Source: Pinus tabuliformis (taxonomy: Eukaryota > Streptophyta > Pinopsida > Pinales > Pinaceae). Taken from it: a DNA stretch of 64,000 bases. How positions within the stretch are numbered: the first letter of the stretch is position 1; each line of letters starts with the position of its first letter. Position numbers and translations under genes: made by a program. Shown here piece by piece: positions 1-11,100 of this stretch. The stretch spans positions 1,669,399,058 to 1,669,463,057 of the forward strand of contig CM062816.1 in assembly GCA_031772625.1 (NCBI GenBank), given 5' to 3'. The notes beneath the pieces are model-generated. The model searched no databases. It saw nothing but the letters and a program-made list of their open reading frames with translations, and had not been told where the DNA came from.

Positions 1-375
1 TGGTTTGTTCTGCATTTTTTCTTTCCCCTTGACTGCATCACGAAAGGAGCCTGGAGTCTTTGAGCCGGATCCGTTGCAACCTCCACGCAGTCTTAGGTTA
101 AGAAAAATGGTTGTATCCTGACAGATCCCATATTCCTGTAGAGTAAGATGGTCCTGTAGGCTACGACCTGCACAAATCAGGTTCTGGTGTTTTGTGGGTA
201 TTCCAAGTTGGTTTTGTATTTCGTTTTTTAGCTCTTGTATGTTTAAACTCATGCTGAGTCGCATGCAACGGTGGCTGCCCCCTGTTAGTTTGATGAAGAT
301 TTGGATCCAATCTTTACCCTGGCAGTATGTTTCAGCCACATTGTGGCAAAGCTTCGGTGGTTTGGTTGTTTTCTA
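1..375 (-). CDS. Ubiquitin-like N-terminal part of a retroelement ORF (partial)
   Basis: Open on the minus strand from about 375 to the window edge, so the protein continues outside. It contains a recognisable ubiquitin fold: WIQIFIKLTGG at the first strand, then an IQELKNEIQNQLGIP helix, HQNLICAGRSLQDHLTLQEYGI, and TIFLNLRLRGG ending in the diglycine. Unlike ubiquitin it does not stop after GG but runs on into CNGSGSKTPGSFRDAVKGK. A stop lies just upstream (near 375) and the true start is unclear. From memory, plant L1-type LINE ORF1 proteins can carry an N-terminal domain before a DUF4283 gag-like domain, so I infer a LINE ORF1; the rest of the protein is not visible. It could instead be a host ubiquitin-fusion gene. 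The ubiquitin-like fold itself is fairly secure, the LINE assignment is not. Confidence 0.6.
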
Positions 376-1023
376 TAAAGAAACCATCGCTCCCCTGTTA
401 TTTTTATTTTGTCCGCCCCACAGGGTCTCCAGATTTGGTTTATACAAGTCATTTTTGGAGTACTCTGTCACTGCTCCCAGATTTAAGGGGTCCTCAGTGG
501 TCAGCCCCCTTACTTTCATGCTGGGCTTCCTCTGTCCAATTGATAACCAGGATGCCGCACGTTCCCCATCTCTTTTCCATTCGCACTTCGGCTTGAGTGA
601 GGAAGCTCCTGTGCCAGGCCCAGTGTCATACCATTTCGTCCGTATTGTCGGTTTTGTTCTAGGCGGGCAGAAAAACCTAGCAGCCGCCTCTCAGCACCGC
701 ATCTGTGGGTTCTTTCGAGTTTCACGCCCAGGCAGAGGGTTCCGGAGGATATTGATCCGGCCGGAAAACCCAGGATTCTGCTGGTTAGAATGTGGTAGAA
801 AATACCCAAAATGTGGAAACGAATATTGTGAACGTACCTCTGCCGAGCATGGATTAATGTTCAGCAGATGGGGATCATCTACCGGCCAGCATAAATTCTC
901 TATCAAACAGTCGAGGGTCTTGGGGAGGGTCTCTGCGAACAAGGGGGATAAAGGGGCCATCGTTGCAGAGCTCCGGAGGTTCCCCAATATCTCAATCCCC
1001 TGGAAGAAACCCCATTCTTGGCA
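376..1023 (-). other. Unassigned GC-richer stretch, possible LINE 5' UTR
   Basis: Lies between the ubiquitin-like ORF and the dioxygenase exon. Base composition is visibly richer in G and C than the flanking DNA. A minus-strand frame stays open over 691-1023 in continuity with the dioxygenase exon but resembles nothing I know, and stops follow. Best explained as the 5' leader of the retroelement to its left (inference). Confidence 0.3.
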
Positions 1024-1326
1024 GGCATTAGAAAAACTGTCCATTTCTTGTTTTCTTTGATCATCTTGTGCCTGTAGGCCGATCAACTTCTTGATGTCAA
1101 TAACAGAGACTGAGAATTCAACAGAAGCGAGTAATGAGACCGTGGGCCTCTCTTCCTGGGGTCTGATGTAACGTGGGAGAAGAGCATCAACAGCATCTTG
1201 GTGGACATCGATCTTGACAAACTCCTGCACTCTCTCCACGGAAATCACTTTGCCCCCGTTTGGAATGACGAAAGGGTTTGTAACTGCAACGGACATGACA
1301 GTAGCTTCTCGCTCGCCCAACTTCAT
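1024..1326 (-). pseudogene. 2-oxoglutarate/Fe(II) dioxygenase first-exon remnant
   Basis: Minus-strand reading from Met codons at 1326 or 1296. It shows the N-terminal (DIOX_N) signature of plant SRG1/flavonoid-type 2OG dioxygenases: NPFVIPNGGK, VERVQEFVK, LPRYIRPQEERP, a degenerate SVSVIDIKKL (normally PVIDL) and NACQEWGFFQ. In this family a conserved first intron often follows WGFF(Q/E), and the similarity stops exactly there. The next bases are GGGATTG rather than a GT donor, and unrelated sequence follows. No catalytic HxD...H domain (later exons) is present in the window. Read as exon 1 of a host gene, or a captured fragment, cut by the retroelement to its left and bordering a copia LTR on its right. 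Non-functional as it stands. Confidence 0.65.
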
Positions 1327-1400
1327 TGACCTGCAAAAACCTTTTCTAGATAACTAAGATATCACCTTTGCTATTTTATCTTTTTGAATCGTCACCCCTC

Positions 1401-1873
1401 TCTTGCCTTGTTTCTATTCACATGTGTGAATTTTTTGTGGAATATTTGAGGTAATTACATGGCTGAAATTTGACCTCTATTGTAGGACCAAAAATTCTAT
1501 GATTTTGACAATATTTTAGGAAGTTTGACCAATGTTGACTTTCATTGACTTTGACTTGCTAGAGGAGACTCTGAGGAGAGTTGACTTGGAACCTTTGTGG
1601 AATTAAGGTCTTGGTCTTGCTTTTGGATATCTCATTTTAATCTAATTCTAGAAGAAGAGGATTATTAGGTTTTCCCCCTTGTGGGGCTTTTTCCTGGCTT
1701 GGATCCTAAATCTTGGTGTCTCTTGTTTCTTTGTGATATTTATATTTTTGTACATTTGTGTAATTGCTTGATGAAGAAGACATAATAAATAATAAAGAAA
1801 ATAACTAGCATTCATAATTAATTATCAAGAATAGAAATCAATCATCATCTCTATTACACTTGGTTTCTCAACA
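1401..1873 (+). repeat. Copia 5' LTR, left-truncated
   Basis: Aligns over its length with 15580-16052: shared blocks include CACATGTGTG/CACACGTGTG, GACCAATGTTGACTTT, GGATATCTCATT, AAGAAGAGGATT, TTGATGAAGAAGACATAATAA and the end TTTCTCAACA. The ~390 bp that start the right-hand LTR are absent here. It ends in ACA at 1873, immediately before the primer-binding site, as a 5' LTR should. Confidence 0.75.
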
Positions 1874-1885
1874 TGGTATCCGAGC
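1874..1885 (+). other. Primer-binding site (initiator tRNA-Met type)
   Basis: TGGTATCCGAGC directly follows the LTR end. It differs by one base from TGGTATCAGAGC, the usual plant copia site complementary to the 3' end of initiator tRNA-Met. Confidence 0.7.
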
Positions 1886-2161
1886 TAAGGTAAAAGGAAG
1901 GCAACTTGAAGATCACAATTTGTTGGCATATTTAAAGACACTATTGCAACAATTATCTCTCTCTCTATCAAAGAAAATAAAGAAGGTTTGAAGATCATAT
2001 TGTTGAATACATCTTCATAGAAACCATCACTCACTTGAGGATATCATTGAAGGCTCTTAGAAATATTGTCATAAAATAACTCTACCTCACTCATCAACAT
2101 CTTGAATACATTCTTATAACAATTTCTCATTCTTTGACAAGTAATTACTCTTCTATACTCC

Positions 2162-2471
2162 ATGTCTAATCCTCCTAACGAGATGGCATCTATTTGTAAG
2201 GAAAAAAAATTGATGAAGCTTCTAACTTTAAGGCTTGGAAAAAGAAAATTCATTTGTTCTCAAAGAAAAGTCATGCAATTTGTTGAAGGGATAGTTTCAA
2301 GACAATACAAGAACAACGCTCAAGAAGTGGCCAAATACAATAAGGGATAAATTAGAGCTCAAAGGATTCTCTTTGAGTCTATCAAATATCATCTTATCTC
2401 TTTTGTTTCATATTTTCCTACATCTAAAGAAGTCAATGATAAATTGATCAAATTATATTTTGTCAATACTA
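2162..2471 (+). pseudogene. Copia gag, 5' part
   Basis: Begins with MSNPPNEMASICKEKK. In a shifted frame it then reads a copia Gag core (ASNFKAWKKKIHLFLKE), followed by RAQRILFESIKYHL and EVNDKLIKLYFVNT. At least one frameshift and one stop are present. It runs into the left end of the DNA transposon at 2472. The codons GTC AAT ACT are completed by ACT AGC CAA AAG on the far side (12802 onward), so this and the 12806-13390 piece were one gene. Confidence 0.6.
2467..2471. repeat. Target-site duplication TACTA, left
   Basis: TACTA directly before the left terminal repeat; identical pentamer at 12801-12805 after the right terminal repeat. Retaining one copy gives an uninterrupted gag codon series. 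Confidence 0.75.
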
Positions 2472-2496
2472 AATAATGCAAACTTTGAAACAGGAA
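2472..2496 (+). repeat. Left terminal inverted repeat of the DNA transposon
   Basis: About 20 of the first 24 positions match the reverse complement of 12777-12800 when one base gap is allowed; the core AAACTTTGAAA is perfect. Downstream, to about 2700, lie AT-rich subterminal blocks that loosely resemble the right subterminal repeats. Confidence 0.75.
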
Positions 2497-2497
2497 C

Positions 2498-3330
2498 TGA
2501 TACGGTTACTTGTTTCGTAGAGATAGCAAAAAAATGACCCGATTTTGAAAAGGGGCAATGCAAAACACACTCATTTTTTTAGAGCATAGATTTTGGCAGT
2601 TTAATTTTTTTTTATGTACATTACGTTTTAGAATGTTAGTGACTTGCATTCTGATTATAAAAAGTGGTGATTCTGCATCAGGCCCTTTTTTTAAAAGACG
2701 TATTTTTTGACTTCAAATTTTCTAATGTATGAAATGTAAATAATTATTTTCTAAATTTAAAATTTTTTGAAGTGATCTTCTTCTTCTATATATATATATA
2801 TATATATTGATAGATATTGTAGTGAGGTTTTTATTGTTTTGCATATTTAAAGAAGAAGGTTTATAATTTGAAGTTTCAATATTCTACATATTTATACATC
2901 GTTAATTAATTTTTCAATGCACATGAAATAATTGTCTCTAAAAAACAATAATTTTTAGCAATTGACATAAAAATAACCATTTTCAACATAAATATAACTA
3001 AAAATTTATACATTTTGATAATTTTTTGTAAATTTTTGCTAGAAATGACATGTCAAAATCACAAGTTTAATAGGAAATTTTTAACTAAAAATGGTTAAAT
3101 AATAGTTTTTTGTATGAATTTCATGTCAAAAAAAATAATAATCACTGTTTTTTTCAAAAATAATGATTAACATAAAAATTAATGCGAAAATTGCATAATA
3201 CAAATATTGAACACGTAACAACATTAATTGAATGCTTATTCTTCTCATAAAATGTCAAAGTCAAAACATTACAAGTATAACTAATTAATAGTTACAAAAA
3301 ATGAGCTTGATTTCCAAGCACAACTTAAAT
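2498..3330. other. Transposon left subterminal region, no gene
   Basis: Strongly AT-rich. Holds a short (AT)n run near 2791-2810 and many short inverted words. Nothing codes convincingly on either strand before the 3' end of the methyltransferase gene at 3331. Confidence 0.5.
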
Positions 3331-6300
3331 TTAATCAACAATATCACATAATCCAAACTCTTCATCCTCTAGAGTTTCATCATTGTCTTCTTCCACAATA
3401 TTTTCTGCTTCATTTTCTTCTTCTAATGGATCTTTGATGTATGCAAATCTCCCAATGTATGTCTTTCCAATCATTCCATGTAATGGTGGTTGAGGTTCCT
3501 TTGCCTTTTTTGCCACACGTGATTCACTAAAGTCCCCTTTCTTCAACCCAATTCTTGCGTTGCATCTGGAAGAAATTGAAGACATTAATTCTTTGCTAAA
3601 TAAAATTGCACTATACTGGATCTCTTTCAATGACAATGCAATTTCTTCATTTTTGAAGGCAACATGCTAGTGTTGTACTTGATTATCAAGCACAAAAGAA
3701 ATAATGAAGTAAATTAGTACAATGACATATAAATTAATAAAGAAGATATTGAAATTCAATTCCATAAAATAAAACTTCCCTGAGTCAGAAAATAAATCCA
3801 TAACCCAATCTCTTTCATTTGAACATATGTCTATAAGTTAGTTAATCAATCACTGTGGTTTTTGATAAATGTTAACTATCTCTCCTTTTGCTTCTTTGTC
3901 TTCATATGTTAGTTTTCTCACAACAACATCATAAGCCAGTACTTGGCCATGACTCTTTCCATCTACCTGATTAAAAATCATAGACATATAACTATCAACT
4001 TTTTCCTAACTATCAATATGGATGAACTCATAATCATTTATAAATGGTTGATCTTCACGGTTAAGAAGATTTGAATTTTGCATGTAACATGAAATAGTAA
4101 AAGTTCAATTAACTTGACATAAATGAATTTTTTAACATTAATGAAATATACATTTTCAACGTCTTACCATGTAAGTTGCATCCTTGAGTTTGTTTTCCCC
4201 TTGAAGCTTGACAATAACATTGCCAATTGCGTGTCTGAATGAATAATGGTGATGATGTGACTTCTAGAAACCTCACAACCACTTTACTAAGAGCTTGATA
4301 AGTATAAGGGTCACTATCATAGTCAATGTTTGGGATATTGGAACCATGGGGTCTGCAATAACTAGGACATAATCCCTTTTAGGTATGAGTTTAGCAATGT
4401 CTTCACAGTCGCCTTGTATTACTTGATATTGAATAGTGTCAATCCCATTCCAAATGAAATGAGTAAGAGTTGGATCAAGTTCAATATTCCTAAGGCGTTG
4501 CTTCTTCAGTCTTTCAATCCTAATTTTCTCAATAAAGGTTCTGAAACTATCTGGTGCTCCATTTGCATCCTTCCTCATATTTAATAAAATAAACAAATAT
4601 ATGTATAAGTTATAAAATAAAAATAGTATACATATTAATAAAAATGAATGTATAAATCAACATACCTTTTTAAATGCAAGATAAAAGAAAAAATTAGTAT
4701 TGATGTAGAACTTGAATCTGGATAGTTGCGTACAACCTCATCTCAACTAACTTCATTCAACAATTTAACCATCTGTTCTTTTATTTTCATGTAAACTTTG
4801 TGACTGTATAGATAAAGTAACAAAAGCTAATATAATGATATGTATAACAAATACTACCAAGAACAATATGTTATATTTAAAAGAAAATTATAATCTAGAA
4901 ATAAGTAAAAATTATTCAACAAACTTACTTTTGAAATTCCTTAGACATTTCCTCCAATAGTAATTCCCTTGACTTCACACGAGATAATATTGCTTTGACA
5001 AGTTTTTCATCCTCCACTCCTTGCAATGATGCCCAAGGTGTGATAGTTATATCTTCTGGAAGCTGCTCCATTTCAAAACCTGATTTACTGTTGCTACATA
5101 TCAATGGTTTAGACCTTTTAGTCTTCTGGTTTTTAATGCCAATGTTCTCCCACATGCTAAAAATATCATTAATCAATTCCCATATCTCTCCAGTTCTAAA
5201 TGGCAACTGGAAAATGTTATCACTACCTTTGAATAAATCAGTATTTATTATGTCGCCTTCTGATTTGATTTTCTCCTCAATTTGATAGCCTATTTCCATA
5301 CAACATTCCTTCCGGAAATCTACAGTAACATTTATCTTATCCCCAATACATTTTTCTTCAAACTCACTATGAAAAAATCTAACCCTTTGGATGAAATTCA
5401 TACACATCCTATATTCATTATCTGAATTATAATCCCATGCCTCTAACTTTGCTTTTGTATCTGATAAACCAACATAAATGATACATTTCATTGTTGCAAA
5501 ACGTGGGTTATTGGGATATTCCTCCATCAATTGTCTCTGAGCTTCTACAGAATGGTTCCCCCCAAGCACATAATAATTGTATTCAAAACATTTTGACTTA
5601 TCAAATGCTTCTTTGTTGGGAACTTGAACTTGATCAACAAGAAGCACAAATTAACCACATGAGCATATGGATGTTACCTCATCAATGTCTTCAAGTTGTG
5701 AACATGCAGGTGGTGTGGCTTTCTGATTTCATATTTACATTATCATTCACTTGCCTTATAGATTTGTCTCACATTAAGCTAAAATGTACGACCACCCTCA
5801 ATTAAGTTGGTCTTTTTCAAGATCTGTCAAATGGCATTTTGTTTTATTTTAATAATGCCATCCTCTAAATCAGCTCCTGGTGTAATGATTTCTCTGTTTT
5901 CTTTTGAAGTTTCACTAGGATCTTCACTGTTGGTAATGACTACTTGAGAATGTTCAACTTTACTTTTCTTCCTCATAACATTCTCATCATTAACTAGAAT
6001 AGATTTATTCTTGGGCATTGTTACTTTTGGTCTTTTACGACTATTCTCCTTTCTAACATCAGTTCCAATGTCATCCTCAGTAATGACAACATATTCTTCA
6101 GTGTCAGTTTCAACTTCCTCATCTTCAAAAGTAACCTATCTACCTTTGCTAATTTATCCATTAGAGGCATTTTTTTTTCCTGATCCTTAGGATGTAGTTT
6201 TGTAGCATCATGAATTACTACCTTTTGCTTCTTTTCCATATCTTCTTCTGACACTGAGTAGAAACTGTTGACAACATTCATAACATCATGCTCTATGAAA

Positions 6301-6890
6301 TGAATGCCTCCCAACGTAATTGAAACACTTTCAACAAAATTATATCAAACAAAATATCACATGTCAATAAAAGCTAAGTTATAAGAATATAATGAGACAG
6401 TTACAATAACACAAAACAAAAATATAAATAACAATACTTACGATATTTTATGTCATCTCATTTACGATTTGTTTACACAACTTTGTAGATACCTCTCTCG
6501 TGTCATACAATGAATATACCAACTGATACTTAATCCTTTCATGTGACTTGGGCAGTTTTGTAAGTATATAAACAACTTCACTGTCCGGTACCGAAAACAT
6601 GTCTATGGCCTTTCCCAACACCTCATAAATTCCGCTATCATTAGGTATATCAACATATAGATATATATGCACATCTTCACTTTCTCTTTCTTTCACATAC
6701 CATACATTTTCTGGAAGTTTCACCTCTTTTAATTTCTTCCAGTATGAAATTGTCCCCTTATCATTTGAGGCACTTAATATTTGTAGCTATCAGCTCAGGT
6801 TTCGTTCATTCAACAGTGATTTTTGAGGATCCACCTTTAACCGTCTTTGGTCCAGAAAGATTCACAGAAATCTTCTTTGATGCCATTTTT
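3331..6890 (-). pseudogene. ParB-like domain + beta-class DNA N6-adenine methyltransferase, spliced, decayed
   Basis: Minus-strand multi-exon gene. The first visible coding exon (6442-6890) follows a TTTTTTTGCAG acceptor and starts at ATG 6886 (MASKKISVNLSGPK). An acidic/basic disordered linker (5827-6330) follows. A ParB-like segment is at 4925-5647 (YYVLGGNHSVEAQ near 5535-5572). Then come IQYQVIQGDCEDIAKLIP and DYVLVIADP at 4348-4450, the start of a DPPY-type motif IV broken by a frameshift. After a variable region, DWVMDLFSDSG near 3778-3810 matches motif I (DxFxGxG), and an acidic tail ends at 3331. Motif IV before motif I is the permuted beta-class order of N6A/N4C DNA methyltransferases. 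Introns 4804-4928 and 4574-4665 have GT-AG borders and splice in frame. Stops, the motif IV frameshift and a G-to-D change in motif I show it is dead. ParB-methyltransferase pairing is known from phages and mobile elements of bacteria; its presence in a plant transposon is my reading and unusual. Confidence 0.65.
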
Positions 6891-7019
6891 CTGCAAAAAA
6901 AGACACATATATAAATCAGTAAATTACAAAAAAATAATAGCTTAAATTAACTAACAAAATGATCAATGATAATTAATTTTTTAAAACATACCAATTTAAA
7001 AGAAAAAAAAATTGAATAA
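6891..7019. other. 5' intron/spacer of the methyltransferase gene
   Basis: AT-rich. On the minus strand it ends in a polypyrimidine tract plus GCAG that abuts the first coding exon, so it is probably the 3' part of an intron in the 5' UTR. The matching upstream donor is not identified. Confidence 0.35.
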
Positions 7020-7455
7020 GAAATTTAAAAAATACAGCCCCCTGCTGCTCCACCTTGGAAATCGGTTTGCCACTCGGGCCGGTCATTGGGCTGTCAGGGT
7101 GGGGCAAGGGACCGAGTGCCAGCCCCCCCCCCCCCCCCACCGCACCCTGTCGGCCCAACAGCCGCCCACCCTCCCCATCCCCATCCCCCCCACCCCACCG
7201 CAGCGACCCAACAACCCATTGAGTTGGGGAGGGGGGGTTGGCGCCCAGCCCTCCGTCCCACCCTGATAGCCCAATGGCCTACCGCCCCAGCCGGACGTTG
7301 GGCCGCCGGGATGGGGTGGGGGTTGGGCGCTAGCCTCCTCACCCCACCTTGGTCCACCGTTGGGTCGCCAGGGTGGGGCAGGGGCTGGGCCGCCAGTCCC
7401 CCGCCGTCCCCCATTGGCACATCGGGCCCACCACACCCACTTCGAACGTAGTGGG
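7020..7455. repeat. GC-rich degenerate tandem repeat island between divergent genes
   Basis: Sharp switch from AT-rich to very GC-rich DNA. It contains a run of 16 C (7123-7138) and repeated variants of TTGGGCYGYCRGGRTGGGG at about 7086, 7299 and 7361, with complementary CCCCACC blocks. The long ORFs here on both strands are composition artefacts (Pro/Gly/Ala only). It sits between the two divergent genes, where a bidirectional promoter would be expected, but could equally be a separate inserted repeat. Confidence 0.8.
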
Positions 7456-8136
7456 TAAATCTATATCATTGAAATTTTTAATTTCTAAAAAACAATAAAT
7501 TTCATTAAACTTATTTAATTTTAAAATTTTCACATAGCAAAAAAAGAAAATAACCTTTCAAATGTGATAATCCTCCGTTGAATATGTTGTTGATAACAAT
7601 GTAGCTGCTCCACAAATCCGCTCCAAGTCTTTTAACGAACCTCGAAAAACATTGATGTGATATGAAGAATAGTGATAATGAGATTTATTAAATAGCGGAG
7701 ATTACAAAAAATGTTTACCGTACGATTAATGTGGGATTAATTTGTTTTTATAAATTTAAAGATGTAAATTTTGTTATGGCGAAATAGGGAACTATGATAA
7801 AGTGAACATTACGGAATTGTTTTATAGCATGGTGAATGTGGGATTCATTTGTTTTAGAAAGTATAATAAAAATTAAAAAAAAACATTCAATTGTCTAGTA
7901 AATATTATATAGTTTAAGTAATAAATTAATTTAGGTAAAAGATTTAGTTTACAATTTTAATTTAAAAGATTTATTTCATAGGAAAATTTTAGTTAAAATG
8001 TTTCAATAAATTGTAGTATAAAATTATGGAGGGAAATACATGAAACGAAAATTTTGGAGGGAAATTTTCATTATTTAAGCTATATATTATCATTAGGAGA
8101 GTCTACATTTATCTCAACATCTTATGTTTGAAAGGC
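7456..8136 (+). promoter_or_regulatory. AT-rich upstream region of the transposase gene with TATA box
   Basis: No coding potential. TATATATTA at 8081-8089 lies 56 bp before the ATG at 8137, a plausible plant TATA distance once a short leader is allowed. The words TGGAGGGAAAT occur twice just upstream (about 8026 and 8053). Confidence 0.35.
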
Positions 8137-11100
8137 ATGGATTCTTCTAATAGTGAAGATTCACTTTGTGAAGCATCAACATCTTCGTCGCGTAACAACT
8201 CTATTCATATTGATGAATATAACGGAAATTCTTCCACTATGAATAGAGAGTCAATTTGTCCACTTAGTCCTAATCCTAAGGACTATGAGAGAAGCACTTA
8301 TGAAGATCATGATGAATAATTTCAAAAGAATGGAGTGTCACAGTGTCCACTTAGTCCTAATCTTATGGACTATGAGAGCAGCAGTGATGAAGAGCATGAT
8401 GACGAATTTCAAAAGAATGGAGTGTCACGGTGTCCACTTAGTCCTAATCCTATGGACTATGAGAGTGATGAAGAGCATGATGAAGAATTTCAAAAGAATG
8501 GAGTGTCACAGTGTCCACTTAGTCCTAACCCTATGGACTATGACAACAACAGTGATGAAGAGCATGATGAAAAATTTCAAAAGAATGGAGAGTCACGGTG
8601 TCCATTTAGTCCTAATCCTATGGACTATGAGAGTAGCAGTGATAAAGAGCATGATGAAGAATTTCAAATGAATAGAGTGTCACAGTGTCCACTTATTCCT
8701 AATCCTATGGACTATGAAAGCAGCAATGATGAAGAATTTCAAAAGAATGAAGTGTCACGGTGTCCACTTAGTCCTAATCCTATGGACTATTAGAGCAACA
8801 ATCATGAAGAGCATGATGAAGAATTTCAAATGAATAGAGTGTCCCAGTGTCCACTTAGTCCTAATCCTATGGACTATGAAAGCAACAATGATGAAGAACA
8901 TGATAAATAATTTCAAATCCTATGGACTATGAGAGCAGAAGTGATGAAGAACATGATGAAATTTTAAAATAAATAAAAAGTCATAGTTTCCACTTAGTCC
9001 TAATCCTAAGGACTATGAGAGCAATAATGACGAAGGACAGGATGAAGTACTTAGTCCTAATCCTAAGGACTATGAGAGTAGCAGTGAAAAAGGGTAGGAT
9101 GTAGAACTTTCAGTAAGTAAACAGTCACATTTTCGATGTAGTACTAATCCTATGGACTACGAGAGCATCACTGACAATGCACATGAGGAAGAATATCCAA
9201 TAAACATCGAGTCAAATTTTCCATTTAGTCCTAATTCTAAGGACTATGACAATAGCACTGAAGAAGGGGAAGATGAAGAATATCCTCCAAGTCAGTATTT
9301 CAAAAGCACAGATGATCATAGTGAGGATAACATTTCTCAGAATGATGATGAAAATTCTTATACAAATGATGATCTAATGATGGAGATGTTGCCAGAAAAT
9401 ATCGTATGGAGGAGTAGGAGAAGACCTTTTCGTATCAATCCAAGATGTTCTAGTTATACAAGGGGTAGAGCAGAATATCTAACGAGAAGAATTTCTATCA
9501 GCGCTCCCATTTCAAGTGAATGTTGTCAAAAATATTGCTTGAAACATATGGATTTGACGTTTGGATTAGAGAAAAGGAAGAGATATTTGTCAATGAATAA
9601 AAGCAAGCAAAATTCTTATTTAGTGGGGTGCATGCAATATACATTCTCAGGTTATGATTGTCATATTGGGTCTTTATTTATCTGTAGAAAGGATTTCAAA
9701 ATGTTTCATTCAATGGGTAATTTTTGTCTCTCAAGAATCCAATAAAATTTGGAAAAGGATCCCACATTTTATTCAGAAGTACGTCATAAACGACAGTTTG
9801 GGCCATTATCAAATACTGCAATGTCATGGATTAAATATTTATTTTCAAAGCATGGAGAATGTATGCCAAAATAGAGAGACAATACATATTCCAGATAATT
9901 TCTCAAGACAAGAAATCTACAACTTATACAAATAATATGCAGAAGGTGCTGAGGGACATGGTCGATTTATTACATATCAATATTTTGTGAAGGTATGGAA
10001 GAAAGAATTCAATAATGTCTGTATTCCTAAGAAGACAAGGATGGGGATTTGCATTACATGTGCTTCTCTTAAATAAAAAAGGGATAAATGTGAAGGGTCA
10101 GAAAGAAGTAATCTTCATAACTTTAACTTTTAAAATTGTATAGTCCTCAACTATGAAAACGTATATCTTAATGAATTTCTTTTATGTTTTGTAGATTCCA
10201 TTGTCAAAGAACTTTAGGAGCATCGTGAACAACAAACAAGTGAAAGGAAAAATTTGTACAAACATCAAAAGAAGTGTTATGACAATCCGAATAAATATTT
10301 GGGTTTGATAATTGATGGTATATACCAGAAGGAAACACTTTTACCACATTTTTTTCGCACACCCAAAAATTTACAAGAGGAAAACTTTATTTAGTATCAC
10401 TTGGTCAACTGTATGGTATTTAATGGGAAAATGGTGCCAAAGGTGTACGTCACAGCTCCAAATATTCATAATGATGCAAATATGACGATAACCATAATTC
10501 ATGATGTGCTTTGTCATTGGTCTGGTAATCTTCCTGAAGTTTTGTATCTACAATTGGACAACGCTTGCCATGAAAACAAAAATCAGATTGTTTTTGGATA
10601 TCTAAACATGCTTGTTGAATTGAGAATTTTTCAGAAGGTAAAGGTTGGTTTCCTTCTTGTTGGGCACACTCATGACCATATTGATTAGATGTTCAATCGT
10701 TTTTTAGTCACATTGAGGAGGAAGGAAGATGGGAGCTTGCCATCATTAATTGAATGTATTAAGAAATCATACATGCCAAAGCCTACTTTTGATGTGTTGG
10801 AAGAAACTGTTGACATGCAAAGGTTTATTATGGGATCACATGGTGAGGATAAGTGCATTGAACAACTTAATGACATTAGCTTCCAACATCAATTTCGTAT
10901 CAAAAAAATTGATGGGAAAACACTAATATGGGGCAAGAAGCATTCAACTACTGCAGAATGGGCACTATCATCAGGTTTGGAATTTTTGAAGTTCATTCCA
11001 GATCATCTAATTTTTGCATCAAATATATTGTTATTATAATTAGTTTCTGAATTTCATAGTGCACGCAGATAGAACAAAAATATAAATTACTCTAATTGTC

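Noticed and set aside
194-1060. 288-codon plus-strand ORF
   Set aside because: Antisense to the ubiquitin-like and dioxygenase readings and without any known domain.
2555-2575. AAAACACACT near 2570 as a terminal inverted repeat with the right side near 12480
   Set aside because: Weaker than the 24 bp repeats at 2472/12800, which also have flanking duplications and restore the gag frame.
7012-7451. Several ORFs of 60-120 codons on both strands in the GC-rich island
   Set aside because: Composition artefacts of a C/G-rich repeat lacking stop codons; products are only Pro/Gly/Ala/Arg/Trp runs with no domain.
8225-9290. CRISPR-like array
   Set aside because: Direct repeats are contiguous 87 bp coding units with no spacers, in a plant element.
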